From Molothrus aeneus (Eukaryota; Chordata; Aves; Passeriformes; Icteridae), in contig NC_089680.1 in the NCBI RefSeq assembly GCF_037042795.1, positions 69,895,374-69,959,373 of the forward strand: a stretch of DNA of 64,000 nt, given 5' to 3'. Position 1 is the first letter of the stretch; every line of letters starts with the position of its first letter. The position numbers and the translations under genes were made by a program. Of the stretch, positions 11,661 through 23,439 are shown in pieces. Under the pieces are notes generated by a model, which made no database searches, was not told where the DNA came from, and saw only the letters and a program-made list of their open reading frames with translations.

Positions 11661-13195
11661 TGCGTGGAGGGTTTAGCTAGAAACCACTCAGACTTTCAGA
11701 GCATGGAAAACAAAATTGCAGCAAAATGAGCAGGACCTGAGAGGAAATTTTTCAAGCCTCTCTTTGTGTTGCTTTAAGCCTGTGAGAATTTATTAAATGG
11801 TTCCACAAGTGGGAAATTATCTCGTTCCGTTTTTTTATTAAAAACCACACAAACATTTCTGTGAAACTGAGCATCTCAAGGCACTCAACAGAAAATCATG
11901 CAGACCCTGCTCTGAAAACAAAGGTCTCAAATCCTCATGAGACAGCACGAGAATATCTAACAGAGCTAAACACGGAGGAAAAGGGCTGGGCACAAAAAAG
12001 CAAGACTTGGCAAATTCAAGTGTTGCAAAGTCGAAACCTACAATTTCACCAAAAAAATAAAAAAATTGGAGCTAGCAAAGATGGATGGATAAAAAGTGAA
12101 AGGGGCAATGGGAACGTGCAGGTAGGAGTGGATATCTGGTTGCATCACAGATGATAAAGTATAAACACAGTCGTGCACACTTTAAAAATAAAAAAAAAGG
12201 GAAAAAGAAGTAAAAATCCCCTCTCATGCCCTTTTCCCATTTGCATCCCACATGCTTCCGCTGAGCAGCTCGGGGCTGTGTAAAAGAGCCCACTGTTCAC
12301 CAGCAACTGGGGAGCCAGGGGTGGCTCCTGGGCCTGGAAAAAGCCACATTTCACTTATCTTTCCTCCCCTCCTCGCGCCCAGATGCTTTGCAAAACAAAC
12401 AAACTACATATCTACATATCATAGCCAAAACTGCGTATCAGACTACATCCACTGAAAGCCTCACTGTCTGGGGCTGTGGGGTTCAGCAAACCTTGGCTGG
12501 GCTGTCCTTTGAGCCTGCTGCTTGATTTATGTTTTCAGATGGAAACTATATGAAGCTCTTAGTTATGCCTGGTTTTCTGCCAAAAAATCAGTTTTGACCT
12601 AAACTGGGCTTTATAGAAACCTAAAGTGCAAGGTGAAGTGTCACATAATCCACAGTAAAACCTGGGTCTATTTATTTTTATTTTTTTTAATAAAGAAAGA
12701 GTACATTTTCTTTGACTGAACTGTGAAGTTTTCACTCATTTTTATACTTTCTCTGTGGCTGCTGTGAGAGGAGTAGCTGGAAGACCCAAATTGGCTTTCC
12801 TGTCTTGTCTTTTGTTTTTTGTGTCACATTGGTGGAGTCTGATACCAAGGCAACAAAGAGGGAATGAAATGGGACCAAATATCGCCTGTTTTCAGCAACA
12901 AGCACTGTCTCTAGAGGGAAGGACCCAACTTTACACACGTGTAGGAGGCTAAGGAATTCTAACGGAGGCAAAGAAATCACTGTGAGGCTCAGAGCATCTT
13001 AAAAAAAATAAAAAAAAATAAAGCAGGGGGGAGAAGATATAAAGGTGAGACAGAGAATATTCACCAGTCAGTCGCGCCTTTAAAAAAAAATATCGCGCAT
13101 CAGGTTCCGTGCCCTGCGGCCGATCAAACAGAGCGGGCGATGCTCATTAGCCGCGACAGCGGTGCGTTAATTACTGTAATTTGTAGGATGGGAAG
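11661..13195. other. Intergenic DNA, no gene seen
   Basis: The sequence is mostly AT-rich with short A-rich runs near 12185, 12680 and 13000-13020. No exon or RNA gene is supported. Confidence 0.45.
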
Positions 13196-13210
13196 TGCCA
13201 CCTAGTGGCA
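13196..13210 (-). promoter_or_regulatory. CTCF-like binding site
   Basis: The reverse strand reads TGCCACTAGGTGGCA, which fits the CTCF core CCAC(C/T)AG(G/A)(G/T)GGC at every constrained position. It sits about 9 kb upstream of VCAN exon 1, directly before a GC-rich satellite. A site here could act as a domain boundary or loop anchor on the 5' side of the gene. Occupancy is inferred from the motif only. Confidence 0.6.
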
Positions 13211-13228
13211 AGGAGCGCGCCGCCGCGG

Positions 13229-13705
13229 GAGCGCATCCCGCGCCCTGCATCCCGCATCCTCTGCATTCCGCATCCCGCATCCTGCAATCTCGCATCCTGA
13301 ATCTCGTACCCTGCATCCTGCAGCCCACAACCCACATCCCACACCCCGCACCCTGCATTCCACACTCCGCATCCCACATCCCGCATCCCGCGCCCTGAAT
13401 CCCACATCCCACACTCCATGTCCTGAATCCTGAATCCTGAATCCCGCATCTCACATCCTGCAGCCTGCATCCCTCATCCCTCATTCCCCACCCTGCATCG
13501 TGCATCCTGCACCCCACAACCTGCACCCCACAACCTGCACCTCCTACCCCGCATCCCGCACCCTGCATCCCACATTCTGTGTCCTGCATCCCGAATCTTG
13601 CATCCCACATCCTGCCTTCCCAAACCCGGCATCCCACATCCCGCATCCCATATCCCGCATTCTGCATCCCATATCCCACATCCCGCACCCAAGGTCCCGC
13701 ATCCC
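13229..13705. repeat. Heptamer satellite, CCCGCAT family
   Basis: About 475 bp consist of degenerate 7-bp units, mainly GCATCCC, GCATCCT, GCACCCC and GAATCCT. The 7-bp period gives uninterrupted frames on both strands with a Cys-Gly-Met-Trp-Asp type pattern on the minus strand. Those frames follow from a period not divisible by three and are not evidence of a protein. Confidence 0.95.
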
Positions 13706-13710
13706 GTGCT

Positions 13711-16700
13711 GCCAGGGGTGCCCCAAATCTGCCAAGGCCTCCCGACTAAGGCGGCCTGTTAATGGTTTATCAAGTGCCAGTGGGAATCCCGGCTCAGGGC
13801 AAACACAAGAGGCCTCCTGGTCTAATTTAGCCGGGACAATGGGTCCCAGAGACCCAAGATGGATATCCCCGGTGCAGATGCATTCCTTTTAATTCTGTTT
13901 GGTTTACCAAATAGGAATTCCTCTAGGAAACCTCAACAAAGAAGTGGATTAATGAGAACCCTAGCAGAGAGTGTTTGCTGTATAAGCAATTCCGAGCCTA
14001 AGTAAAGCAAGGGGCAAAGTCTGATCAGCGTTCAGTACCAAACTCAAATAAATTCTGACAGAAGTGGGTGAAAAATGTGCCAGCTGCAGGTCAGCAAGAA
14101 ATGCTAACAACCCTCAAACACTCGCCTGCCTACTTTCATTAAAAAGCAAACAGGGAGAAAAATAAACACTTCTTTTCCCCCTGCCTTTTGTTGCTCTGTG
14201 GAGTTTGTTTTGACACTCGTCCTCCCTCAGCTGTAGTCTCTCCTGGTTTCCCTTGTTCTCATGGCATCTTGCTGTTCCTCAACCCCCTTTTCCTCTGCCT
14301 GGGCAGCTCCCTCTGCCAGGTTCATTCCCTGTCTCTGCTCTTCCAAAGGCTCCTCAAATTCCCTGTTTTGCTTTCATGCACGGAAGAAGGAAACCCTCCC
14401 ATCCCAAGGTGCTTCCCTGGACTGTGGCAGGGAGATCCTCTCTCTTCTTGGACTGTCCCAGGTCTGCAGTGCTAAAACTTGCTGTATGGAAAGATGGAGG
14501 TTGCTGTGCTTCAGAGAGCTTTGTTGTAGCACCTTGATCATAACCATCTTGAAATGGCAAAGCTGTTTGTTCACTGGGCACAAAAAAAATGAGATATCCT
14601 GCAGTGCTGGTGGTGCTGAAGCTGTGAAAGAGGGGATGCTGCTGGGCACCGTTACTACTGGTTCCAGTAGAAACATTTCAATCTCACAGTTTCCCCCATC
14701 CCTGCTGCATTTGAACCAGGGGAAGAAAAAGATAGGCAGGTGATCAAACAGCTCCTTCCTGTAGTGGGGGAAAGGAGGTAGCCAAGGCCAGCAACAAGCA
14801 AAAGAAATACATCACCTCCTCATCTGAGCAGACCTGGACCCCTTCTCACCCTTCAAAATCAAACACCAGGCAGGTGGTGTTGTCCATATTTATGGTTCCT
14901 TGGTTCATAGGACCATTGGGAAGGACCAGCAGCCATGACAAAACTTCCACATGGCAGAAGCTTTTGCAGGGTCTCAGGGAGACCTCGTGCCCCCAGCCCC
15001 TCATCTGCTCCTCACCAGCCCCATTTGCAGACTCACCACCCCAAAGAGATGTCAGAGGCTGCTCTCTGAGCACTTGTGGGCGTGGAAATGTCCAAAGCTT
15101 CTGAACTACAGTGCTGAAGGGTTGTGCTCAGCCAGGGGATGGGAGAACCCCTCCGTTAGGCTCACAGCAAGAGTAGGTCCACTTACATTAGTATGGAAAA
15201 AAATCTCACAAAGTTTGTGGTATTTCTGTCTGCTTTTATGCTAAAAAAGGGCATCTTTTAGCTCCTACAGCCAATGCAATGAATGCTAGCATTGTTCACA
15301 TTCTCCCTCATCCTGGGAGACCCCACTTGCTGCAACAGAGAAAACCTTTCACTGAATGTCTGGATACCAGAAACACTTCTTTTTATCCTTCCTTTAGCAG
15401 ATAGAGGATAAAAATGGCATGTGTCTCACCAAAACTTGGTGAGAAACCCTTGATGGCAGCCAAGACCGAGTTATAGCAGAGACCTGGGAATGGTGTGGGG
15501 AAAACATGGAGCTTGAAGCTCTTGGTGTACACCACAAAACAGTTCTCACTCACTGACAGTACTGGGCTTCCCAAAGCACTGGGCACCTCTTCCTCACAAA
15601 CAGTATGATTATTTGGCAAATCACTTTTTTTTTTTTTCTTTTCTGTCTCTGATTATTTTTATTTGGTGTTTAGGTCTTCAGGGCGAAGTTACTTCCTCTT
15701 TCCAAACTTTTCTCTGCTCCCACCACTATTCACGTTCTGTGTAAAACTCAAACGAGCTTCAAGAATGTTACATTTCCTTAGCTGAGGCCTTCTAAAAACT
15801 AAAAAAAAAATCATTAAAAATCAGAGAATATTCAACAAAGTAGGGTAGTTTTCAACAGAGAGGGACTGAATTTTTCTCTCTGCTTTCATACCCATTTTTT
15901 CCCCACTGAACAAAAAAAGATACAATTTCCTTCATCGGAAGTGCTAAGTTTTTTTGGAGGCAAATGTTTACAGCTACCCCAAGAGTCTTATAAATTGTGC
16001 CAAGACATATTTGCAGACATCCTCAGCCCTTTTTTTTTATTATTTTGTTTGTTTGTTTGTTTTAAATGTTATTATGACAGGAATTATCTTCGACATGTCT
16101 GAGAGCCAATCAAAAGTTGTGAGATGCCAGGGCAGGATCAGATCTTTCAAACCAAATTTACTCTCTTTTACTCAAGGTGGGCGATGACTCTTCCCGTAGA
16201 CATGGATGTTTTCATCCTTCCTTGCCTTCTAACAGCTACAAAGATTTCCACCTTTCTATTTCAATCAACAAAAAGGAGTCCCCAAAGAAAAGCAGAGATT
16301 TTCCTGAATGGTGGAGGGAGGGGGCAAGGAAAAAGCGTAAACTCCCTTTTTCCTCCACTTTTTAGGATGTTCCTGATCTATTTAATTTCTTTGCTTCCCC
16401 TTCACACACAGCCAAGGAGAAGAAACTGTTGACTGACACTTGTGGAGTTAGCAGGATCTTTCCAGTGACTTCAGTAGGTTTTGGATTAATCACATTGCGA
16501 ATGTTTGTTATTGCTTTAGCCAAGGATGAGAAGGCCCAGGAAGAGGAGATTAGTTAAGAAAATCTCTCTTAATCCATTTCAAGAGTTTGCCCTATCAGTG
16601 TGGAACCAGACCCAGCGAGTTTATTCTTTGCACAATGGTGGTACCTTCGTATCATAAAGAAAAAAAAAGCTAAAAAACAACAACAAAAAAAAAAGAGTAT

Positions 16701-18840
16701 GAAAGACTCATTTCTTTTGGTAACAGCAAGAGAACAAACCCACATTTGATTATTCAGGATTACTTCTGCACTCAAGTTTATGATGAAGCCACGGAGTTAT
16801 CAAAACAAAAATAATGCATGCCCAGGATGGAGTTTATCAGAGGAAGCCCAGGACAGCACGGATTAGCACAACACTTGACTATGGCTCAGGCCACCCTGTA
16901 CTGATAAGTTCCTCAGTTTCTTTCCCCCTTTCTTGCCTTGTGCTGCATTTGGTCCTCACAGGGATAAGCCCTGAGAAGGACCTTGGTGGTGACCTGCCCA
17001 CACTGACCACTCCCCCCCAAAATTCACAAAGCAGCCATTCTCTGAGGAGCCAGACCCAGCTGTGGGAAGCAGGCTGACCTGGAGACACAGCCTGACACTT
17101 ACACCAGCCAGAACCAAAAACCACCAGCTTCCTGACACAGCTTTTGGGGGGATTAGCCGTGGAAACATAAAACATCCCAGTCTGGCCTCTTGTCCTTGGA
17201 GTCAAGGCAGAAACACTGAGTCAGAACAGAAGGCAGCATCAGAACACAGGAGGAAAACATCATTGCCTTTGCCATCATCATCCAGTGCTGCTGAAAGCCT
17301 GGACCTTCTCTTGATAAATTCTGTCCTGGAAACTGACTATCTGAGTGCAGATAGTGCCGTGTCTGCATCATTACATTTAATGCAGAAATAATACCTAACC
17401 ATCAATTGTGGCTTGTTCTGCTACCAAATGAAACACTCTATTCATGGTTTTTCATAGCTGAGTGCTCTCCCCTCTGCTGAAGAAATATGGAGTAAAAATA
17501 GGTGGAGAAGGGTTTTGCCACAAAAGAAACATTGACATAAGCCATCAAGTGTTTTGTTTGAGAAAGCGGTTGTGTACACTATGGTTACCACTGCTGCTCA
17601 GCCTGACTCCTTTGGAGAGTTTTAATTTGCCTCTGAAAACATATTTCACTCGAAGCGTAGGAAAGAGAAGTACTGGGGGGGGGGAAAAAAAAAAGCCTTT
17701 CTTAAATGTGGAATCTGAGAACTTGCAAAAAGTCTATTGTTTCGGGAGATTTTGTGGTTTCTGAGAACACATTGGGGTTTAGATAACTGAATCACTGCAG
17801 AATAAGGAAGCAGCCTACATATCTGTACCTCTGAGAGGAAAACTGGGGCAGTGGACTCATTTTCAGCGCAGCTGCCATGGCACAGCCCTTTGCAAGTAGA
17901 TGGGTGTGGGAAGCTGGACCCTCAGAGCCACTGACCAGGTGGAATAACTTTGAAAGGATCTTTGATTTTGCCTCGAACTGGCCGTAGCGCTGCTGACATC
18001 TAAATTACATGAATTATTTCCTTTACTTTTACGTAAAGTTTTTTTCACACATAGCAGCTCAGTAGGGGAAAAAAAAAAAAAGCACAGAAGAGACAAAGAA
18101 AAGGTGATTGTGAAGCCACAAAAGATAGCTTAAGAGAACCTATGCCAGACAAATTAGATTTTCCTTGAGAGACTGTGTTTCAGACCCACAATATTCTTTC
18201 AAGTGATGGGAAGCGCTTTTTTTCCACAGATGTTCAGTTTGATATTTGCACATTGACTGTAGCCATGGTCTAATTAATTTCAGATATTTGAAAACAATGG
18301 TTTCTCATAAAGAACCATTTAGGGCCTGTGTTTCACATTTAAGATGATAATCATTGTTGAGTCAGTAACATAAAACCTGTGCTTAAGAAGTGTGCAATGA
18401 AAATAGTATTTTTCTTCATCTCTGGACTACGACGTAGCTGGGAGGATTATTTTTTTTTTCTCGAGTGATATTGCTTTAGGATGGAGACAAAGCCTAAACA
18501 TTTTCCCTTTTGTTGGGTTTTCTCACACAAATCTGAACATCTGAAAACAATGATTTGTCATGGGAGACTTTGGCAGCCTGACCAAAGGTTTACTGTTTCT
18601 ACTTTGCCTAAAATATTTAGAAAGAAAAGTATCTGACATTCACAGTAAATCACACAACGTTTCGGGCCCCTGACATAACCCATGGAGGCAGTTTGCGTGG
18701 TCTCCAAGAGGAGGAAAGGAGATCCCCTTTCTGGACAGTTTTTTTGGTTCAGTGCAGAAAGCTTGGCTCCCGGAGAAGGTAGGGAGGGTTAAATAAAATG
18801 AGATGAAAAAAAACACCGAGGGGCTGCAGCGGTCTGTTTT
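13711..18840. other. Intergenic DNA upstream of VCAN, no gene seen
   Basis: No supported coding exon is visible. Short homopolymer runs occur at 15626-15639, 16030-16040 and 18068-18081. The 18230-18560 part is AT-rich, non-repetitive and carries homeodomain-like TCTAATTAATTTC and an AP-1-like TGAGTCAGT. I do not recognise the upstream neighbour gene anywhere in this part. Confidence 0.4.
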
Positions 18841-19445
18841 CCAGCTTGATCCGCTCCTCACTTTCCCCAGTCATCCCGAAAAGCCCCGAGGGTCTCCGGT
18901 GTAACACACCCTCCTTCCTCCGGGGGTTTTCTCTCCCTGGCGGGCTGGGGATGCCCGGGAGGAGTTCCTCATCCCTCCCTTCCCAGCCCCGCAGGATCCC
19001 TGCGCCCACCCCCGCCCGTGCCTTTGTCTGGCCAGCCCCAAAGCCTCCCCCGTGCCCAGAAAGCTCCGTCCCAACCGCGGGAAGGGCAGGGGGGGAGCGC
19101 GGAGCCCCCCGCCCGCCTCCTCTCCTTGCGGAGGGTGAGGAAGGGGAGGCTCCGCTCCTCCAGCCCCGGGGCCCCGAGGCTCCGCGGGGGCTCCGGGAGC
19201 TCCGCGCCGGGCGGAGAGGAGGAAGAGGAGGAGGAGGAGGAGCAGGAGGAAGGCGGGGAGGGGGCTGGGGAGGAGGGGGAAGGGGCTGGGGGTTCTGCAT
19301 CCTCCGCTTTCCTCCCAGCTCCGAGACGGAGCGGCTTTGCCCGGCCGGTTCCCATCAGAGCTCCGGCAGCCGGGCGGTGGGAAAGGAAAGGGGAGGGGGG
19401 AAGGGGTCTTTTCTCTTTAAATAAATAATCTATTTTCTTTCCCAT
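18841..19445. promoter_or_regulatory. CpG-rich segment upstream of VCAN
   Basis: GC content rises sharply and CpG dinucleotides become frequent around 18870-19380. A purine tract of GGAGGA(A) units lies at about 19212-19290. The segment is about 2.8 kb upstream of the inferred exon 1. It could be a distal promoter, an alternative first exon or the start of a divergent non-coding transcript. No protein-coding frame with recognisable homology is present. It ends in an AT-rich TTTAAATAAATAATC stretch. Confidence 0.45.
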
Positions 19446-21660
19446 CGTGAAAAAGAAAAAAAGAGGTGCCAGCAGCGAGCCGACCCGAGGCTGGTTAGCC
19501 CCGGGCTATTACTACAGGTTGCTTCTTGCTCGTGCTTGTAGGGCAGGGAGCTGCGCTACCCCCCGGCCCTACTCCCTGCTCGGGATTCTGGTCAGACTCA
19601 GGATCTCCCCATCCCCTGGAGGGGTGGCCAGTGCTTCAGCTGGACACCAGCACAGCACAGTGGGAGCAGAAACCTGCGGCTTCCCCTCGTGGAGCTGTGC
19701 TGCTGCAGCCGCAGCTGCCAGAGGATGCTCCACAGCAGAGCAGGGCCAGCAGAGTCATCCTCTCCTCTTCCCACCCTTTGCCAGGAGCAGTTGTCCAGTC
19801 TCCCTGGACTCAAGGGTAGCAGGATGAGGAAGAAGCAAGCTCAGGGATGCAGAAGTGGCTCCTGCCTCTTTTAAATGTCACCTCTCCCACCTGAAACCAA
19901 GGCAGGGAGCAGAGTAAGAACAGGTGAAGCTGGGAAGCTGGGGCCACTGAAGACCAGAGGGGCAGCTTGACTGTGGTGCCTGGTCATTTAGAAGTTCCTT
20001 GTTTGTCCTGGAGGGTGGCCTGGATAAAGGGAGATACCCAGTGCCATGGGGGATGTCCCGGGATGGCAGCAGGACGGTCTCCCACCTCTTCACCTAGAAA
20101 AAGGAGTGGGCCAGAGGGATTCCTGCCTTACACCTATGTCTTCAGAGGGTTTGTCTGCAGCCTAGGAAGGCTGAGATTGTGTGGGGAGAGGGAACAGTGC
20201 CCTCACTGTGTGTCTCAGCCAACCCCCTTAGGTCTGGGGGGGCAGAAGAGGCTTGTTTGAACCCGTGTGGGAGAGATTCAATGTCAGTGTCCTCCTTTCA
20301 TCACAGCACTGTGCAGAGGAAGTGTGCACTGCCTCAGCAGTGACACTGGTGAGGCAGGCAAGGCTACCAAAAACAGGAACTGTGTGAATCTGCATCAAAC
20401 ACCCTCAAAAAAAAAAAAAAAACGTGACCACAACTGTTTGTAGTGCCTGTTTGAAAACAGAGCGTTGTCAGCTCTTCTGACGCATGATTTCAAGCATTTC
20501 AAGGATTCAGAAAGTTTCAAGGACTGAGAAACCTCATCCCAGCGTGGGGCAGGTCCGGTGTGTTGAGGTGTGGCAGTGCCCATGCAGGGCTGACCCAGGC
20601 AAGAGGAACTGGGAGGATCTGGTACTGCTGGGAGGTGGCACTGGTGGGAGAGAAGCCTCCCTTCAACATCCCAAGCAAGCAATTGTGTATTTACTCCGTG
20701 TAAGGAGGGAAAACAAACAAGCTCTGCAAGCTGAGATAAGGTTGTCAGCCAGCGCTCCAGCTCCGCTCACCCAGGCCATAGCTCACACAAAGCTGATCTG
20801 GCTTAAGCCTCCAGGTCTCCATTTCTGCCTGCTCGGCTGTCATCTCTTCCACCTCCCACCCCTCCAACTTGGCACCGAGGTCTGTCGTTGGAAACAAGGG
20901 CTTTGGGCTTGTCTGAAATCCTCTGTCAGTGTAACTGGGGACAGACAGAGCAGCTGGAACAGTAACAGCGAGAGGAGATGAAGGAAAACTCCCTCTGCCT
21001 CTTCCTAGTGTTCCTACCTGGGGCTGCCAAAAACGTGCCCAGAGCAGTGCAATCAGACACACCTATTTCTCCAGGCTTTTCTTTTCTGGCTTCAGCTTTA
21101 CACCTTCCTGGAGGAGGGGGACTTCTGGCATCTGCTTCTCGGAGAGGGAGCACGCCAGAGGAGCTGGTCTTGCCAGCATTTTGTGCTTGGTGAGGGTGCC
21201 TTAAATGTCTCCCACATTCTGAGATAGGTACATTTTGGGATGGGGGCTGCCTGGAGAGCACACCAGATCCTTTATGAACTGGTGAACATCCCTTGTAAAA
21301 GGGTGGTTTAGAGTTCCACTTATGACTTCATCTCTCTGAGAGGTTTGGACAGCAAATGCAGAGTCTAATCTTAAAAAAAAAAAAAAAAAAAAAAAGAAAA
21401 AGAAAAAAAAAGGAAAAAAAAAGAAAAAGAAAGTGGCTGGAGATGCATGGGTGGAGAAGCTTGGCTCGGGCGGCTGCCGATGTGAGGCTGCCTGTGAATT
21501 GGCATCGGCAGGGGAAGTTTGGAACCAGCACCGATTTATTCTTTCATTGCAACCTCCGCTGAGACTGGGGAGGCAAAGGGGAAAAAGGCATTTCGGTCCC
21601 AGTCACTTTCCCCATTTCAACCGGCTTCGGGAGCCAGGGTGGAGGAGGTCTCTCCATTCT
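19446..21660. other. VCAN upstream flank, no gene seen
   Basis: Moderate GC sequence with an A-rich tract at 20405-20422 and a long poly-A/AAAAAG tract at 21372-21431. No exon is supported. Confidence 0.4.
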
Positions 21661-22029
21661 CTTCCCGGTTAATTGTCTAATTGGGGAACAATGCGCCTCT
21701 CGCACCCGCCTGCCCCTCTCCGGAGGGCTCCGGGCGAGCTCGGACGGACCCGTCCCGCCGCACCGGGCTGCGGGTCCCCGCTCCGGGTCTGGGGGCCGGA
21801 GGGAGCCCCGAGGGGCGGCCGGGCCGGGCCGGGCCGGGCAGGGGGCGGGGGGGCCCCGCTCGTTGGAGGGAGGCGCTGGGGGCTCTCCTGCGCCCAGCAG
21901 CTGCGGGAGCTTTGGAAATTGCAAGGAGGCTCTCGCAGAGCTTGTGAACCCTCCTCTCCCCGAGCCAGCGCCCCTCCTCTGCAGCGCTGACGGTACAACG
22001 ATATAATAATGATGGGTGGCTGAGGCTCG
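21661..22029 (+). promoter_or_regulatory. VCAN: VCAN core promoter and CpG island
   Basis: A dense CpG region runs from about 21700 to 21990 with GC-box sequence (GGGGGCGGGG near 21842) and a GGCCG repeat near 21819-21837. Upstream lies a TTAATTGTCTAATTGG double homeodomain-type site at about 21669. A TATAATAA element at 22002-22009 would place initiation near 22030-22038, just before the inferred exon 1. Mammalian versican promoters are also known to carry a TATA element. Transcription is inferred to run rightward because exon 1 ends in a GT donor at 22286 and joins the coding exons on this strand. Confidence 0.7.
22002..22009 (+). promoter_or_regulatory. VCAN: TATA-like element
   Basis: TATAATAA stands out in otherwise GC-rich promoter sequence and lies about 280 bp before the exon 1 donor. 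Its position fits a first exon of about 250 bases. Confidence 0.55.
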
Positions 22030-22285
22030 CATTTGAACTTGCAGGCTCGCTCCCTGTGCCCACTGCTTGGTCCCAGCTCCGCCGCTCGGAGTCAGGTGCT
22101 CGCCGGCGGGAAGCGAGCGAAGGAGGGGACACCGAGCTCCGGCACAAGGGGAGAGCCCGGAACCACCGGCTCCTTCCAGCACTAACGAGGGGATTTACTC
22201 TTTCATGCGGCCACTGGGATCTCTGGACTAGCCCAGCCACCACGTTGTGATTTTTTGCTATCTCTGCAATACGCTACCTTTTAAG
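22030..22285 (+). other. VCAN: VCAN exon 1, 5' untranslated (start approximate)
   Basis: The 3' border is placed at TTTTAAG|GTAACT. The terminal bases GCAATACGCTACCTTTTAAG closely resemble the end of mammalian versican exon 1 as I remember it, a GCAATAAGCCGCC type sequence ending in AAG just before the start-codon exon. The CCACCACG block near 22237 also looks conserved. The start is set by distance from the TATA-like element and could be off by tens of bases. The exon contains one short upstream frame at 22205-22231. Joining to exon 2 gives AAG followed by GTCAAG and the ATG. A cDNA would confirm the junction. Confidence 0.7.
22205..22231 (+). other. Upstream ORF in VCAN 5' leader
   Basis: An ATG at 22205 opens an eight-codon frame ending in TAG at 22229-22231, well before the main start in exon 2. 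It is the only ATG in the inferred leader. Such a frame could lower initiation at the main ATG. It is too short to imply a functional peptide. Confidence 0.5.
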
Positions 22286-22639
22286 GTAACTATAACTCTT
22301 TTATTGCGGGTTGGTTTGTAGTGGTTTTTTTTTTATTCCCCCTCCTTTTTTTTTTTTTCTATAATATAGAAACACCTAGTCTAAGATTTAAAACAATTGT
22401 TGTACTGCTTGCACCAACAAAGAGTTTGAACTGCAAATCTTAAGCGGGGAGGGAATAGCGATGATTGGTGAATTTAAACAACCTGGGGTAAGTTCAACGA
22501 CACGCGGGGGAAGAGGAGAAGGAGGGATGCTTGGGAACCCACTAAAAAAAAAAAAAGGAAAAAAATACAAGAAAAGAGAAGAAAAAAAACGGTGCAAAGA
22601 GGAGAACAAAGAAAACTAGGGAATAGAAGACTTTGGGGT

Positions 22640-23400
22640 GGGATGCCTGACAAGAGTGTTCGGTGCTGGTGGCTTTGGACGGCTGGGAAGGTAGAGCCGC
22701 ACCTTGGCGTGCGACGGGGCTCCGGAGGGAGACCGGGAGGAAGCTCTTCCTTACGGGTGTTAAGTACACAAAGCGCCCGTGTGGCAGGAGCGACCAGAAC
22801 GGACCTTTCCCCCCGGCCACCAGTTTTGTAGCGCTGGGAAAAGCGTGCGCTCTGTGTCCTCCGCTCCTGTGTGCTCCCCACATCCCCTTTTTTCCCCTTT
22901 TTTTTTCCCCCCTCCAATCCCTTCCCCTGCTGTTCCTGGAAAGCTGCTCGCAGAGCAGAGCGGCTCTGAGGTGCTCAGCATCTCTCCAGAGGAGCCGGCG
23001 AGCAGCGTGCCCCGAACCACATTTTCTCTGCGGAAAGGGGGGCAGTGGGTGAAGAGGAAGAGGAGGAGGAGGAGGAGGATCGCAAGGTCAGTGGAGCAAA
23101 ACGCCCCCTCTTACACCCACGTCCACTTTCTGGGGCACGGGCTTTGCCTTCCCCCCTCCGCTGCCAGGGATTTCGCCTTTGTGTTACAAAGGGAAAGAAG
23201 TGAGACACGGTGGAGGGCAAGCGGGGAGTTCCGACGGCGGGAAGGAGCGGCTCTGTGTGTGTGTGTCTGTGTGCGTGGGGGACCGCGGGCAGCCTCCGCC
23301 GGGCCCCGGCCCCGTCCCCACACAAAGGGGCGGCGGGCAGCGGGCGGGGGCCGCCCCTCATTGTCCCTCATTGTCCCCCTGGTCACGTCCTCCCGGCCAC
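22640..23400. promoter_or_regulatory. CpG-rich part of intron 1
   Basis: A second CpG-rich cluster follows exon 1 directly. It contains a GGAGGA purine run near 23058-23080 and a short GT microsatellite near 23255-23275. First introns of promoters with CpG islands often continue in this way. Long open frames here are compositional. Confidence 0.5.
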
Positions 23401-23439
23401 CCCCTCTCCCTCCCTCCCTCCCTGCACCGGCTCTCGGGA

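Noticed and set aside
13167..13688. Cys/Gly/Met/Trp-rich repetitive frame of 173 codons
   Set aside because: It is a by-product of a 7-bp satellite whose period leaves several frames open on both strands.
13229..13705. CCCGCATCC-rich sequence as VCAN exon 1
   Set aside because: It superficially resembles CCGCATCC runs that I remember in the mammalian leader, but it is a pure satellite with no donor site. The exon ending at 22285 matches the end of the leader and has a GT donor.
1..21600. Exons of an upstream neighbour gene such as XRCC4
   Set aside because: XRCC4 lies upstream of VCAN in mammals, but no recognisable exon of it was found here.
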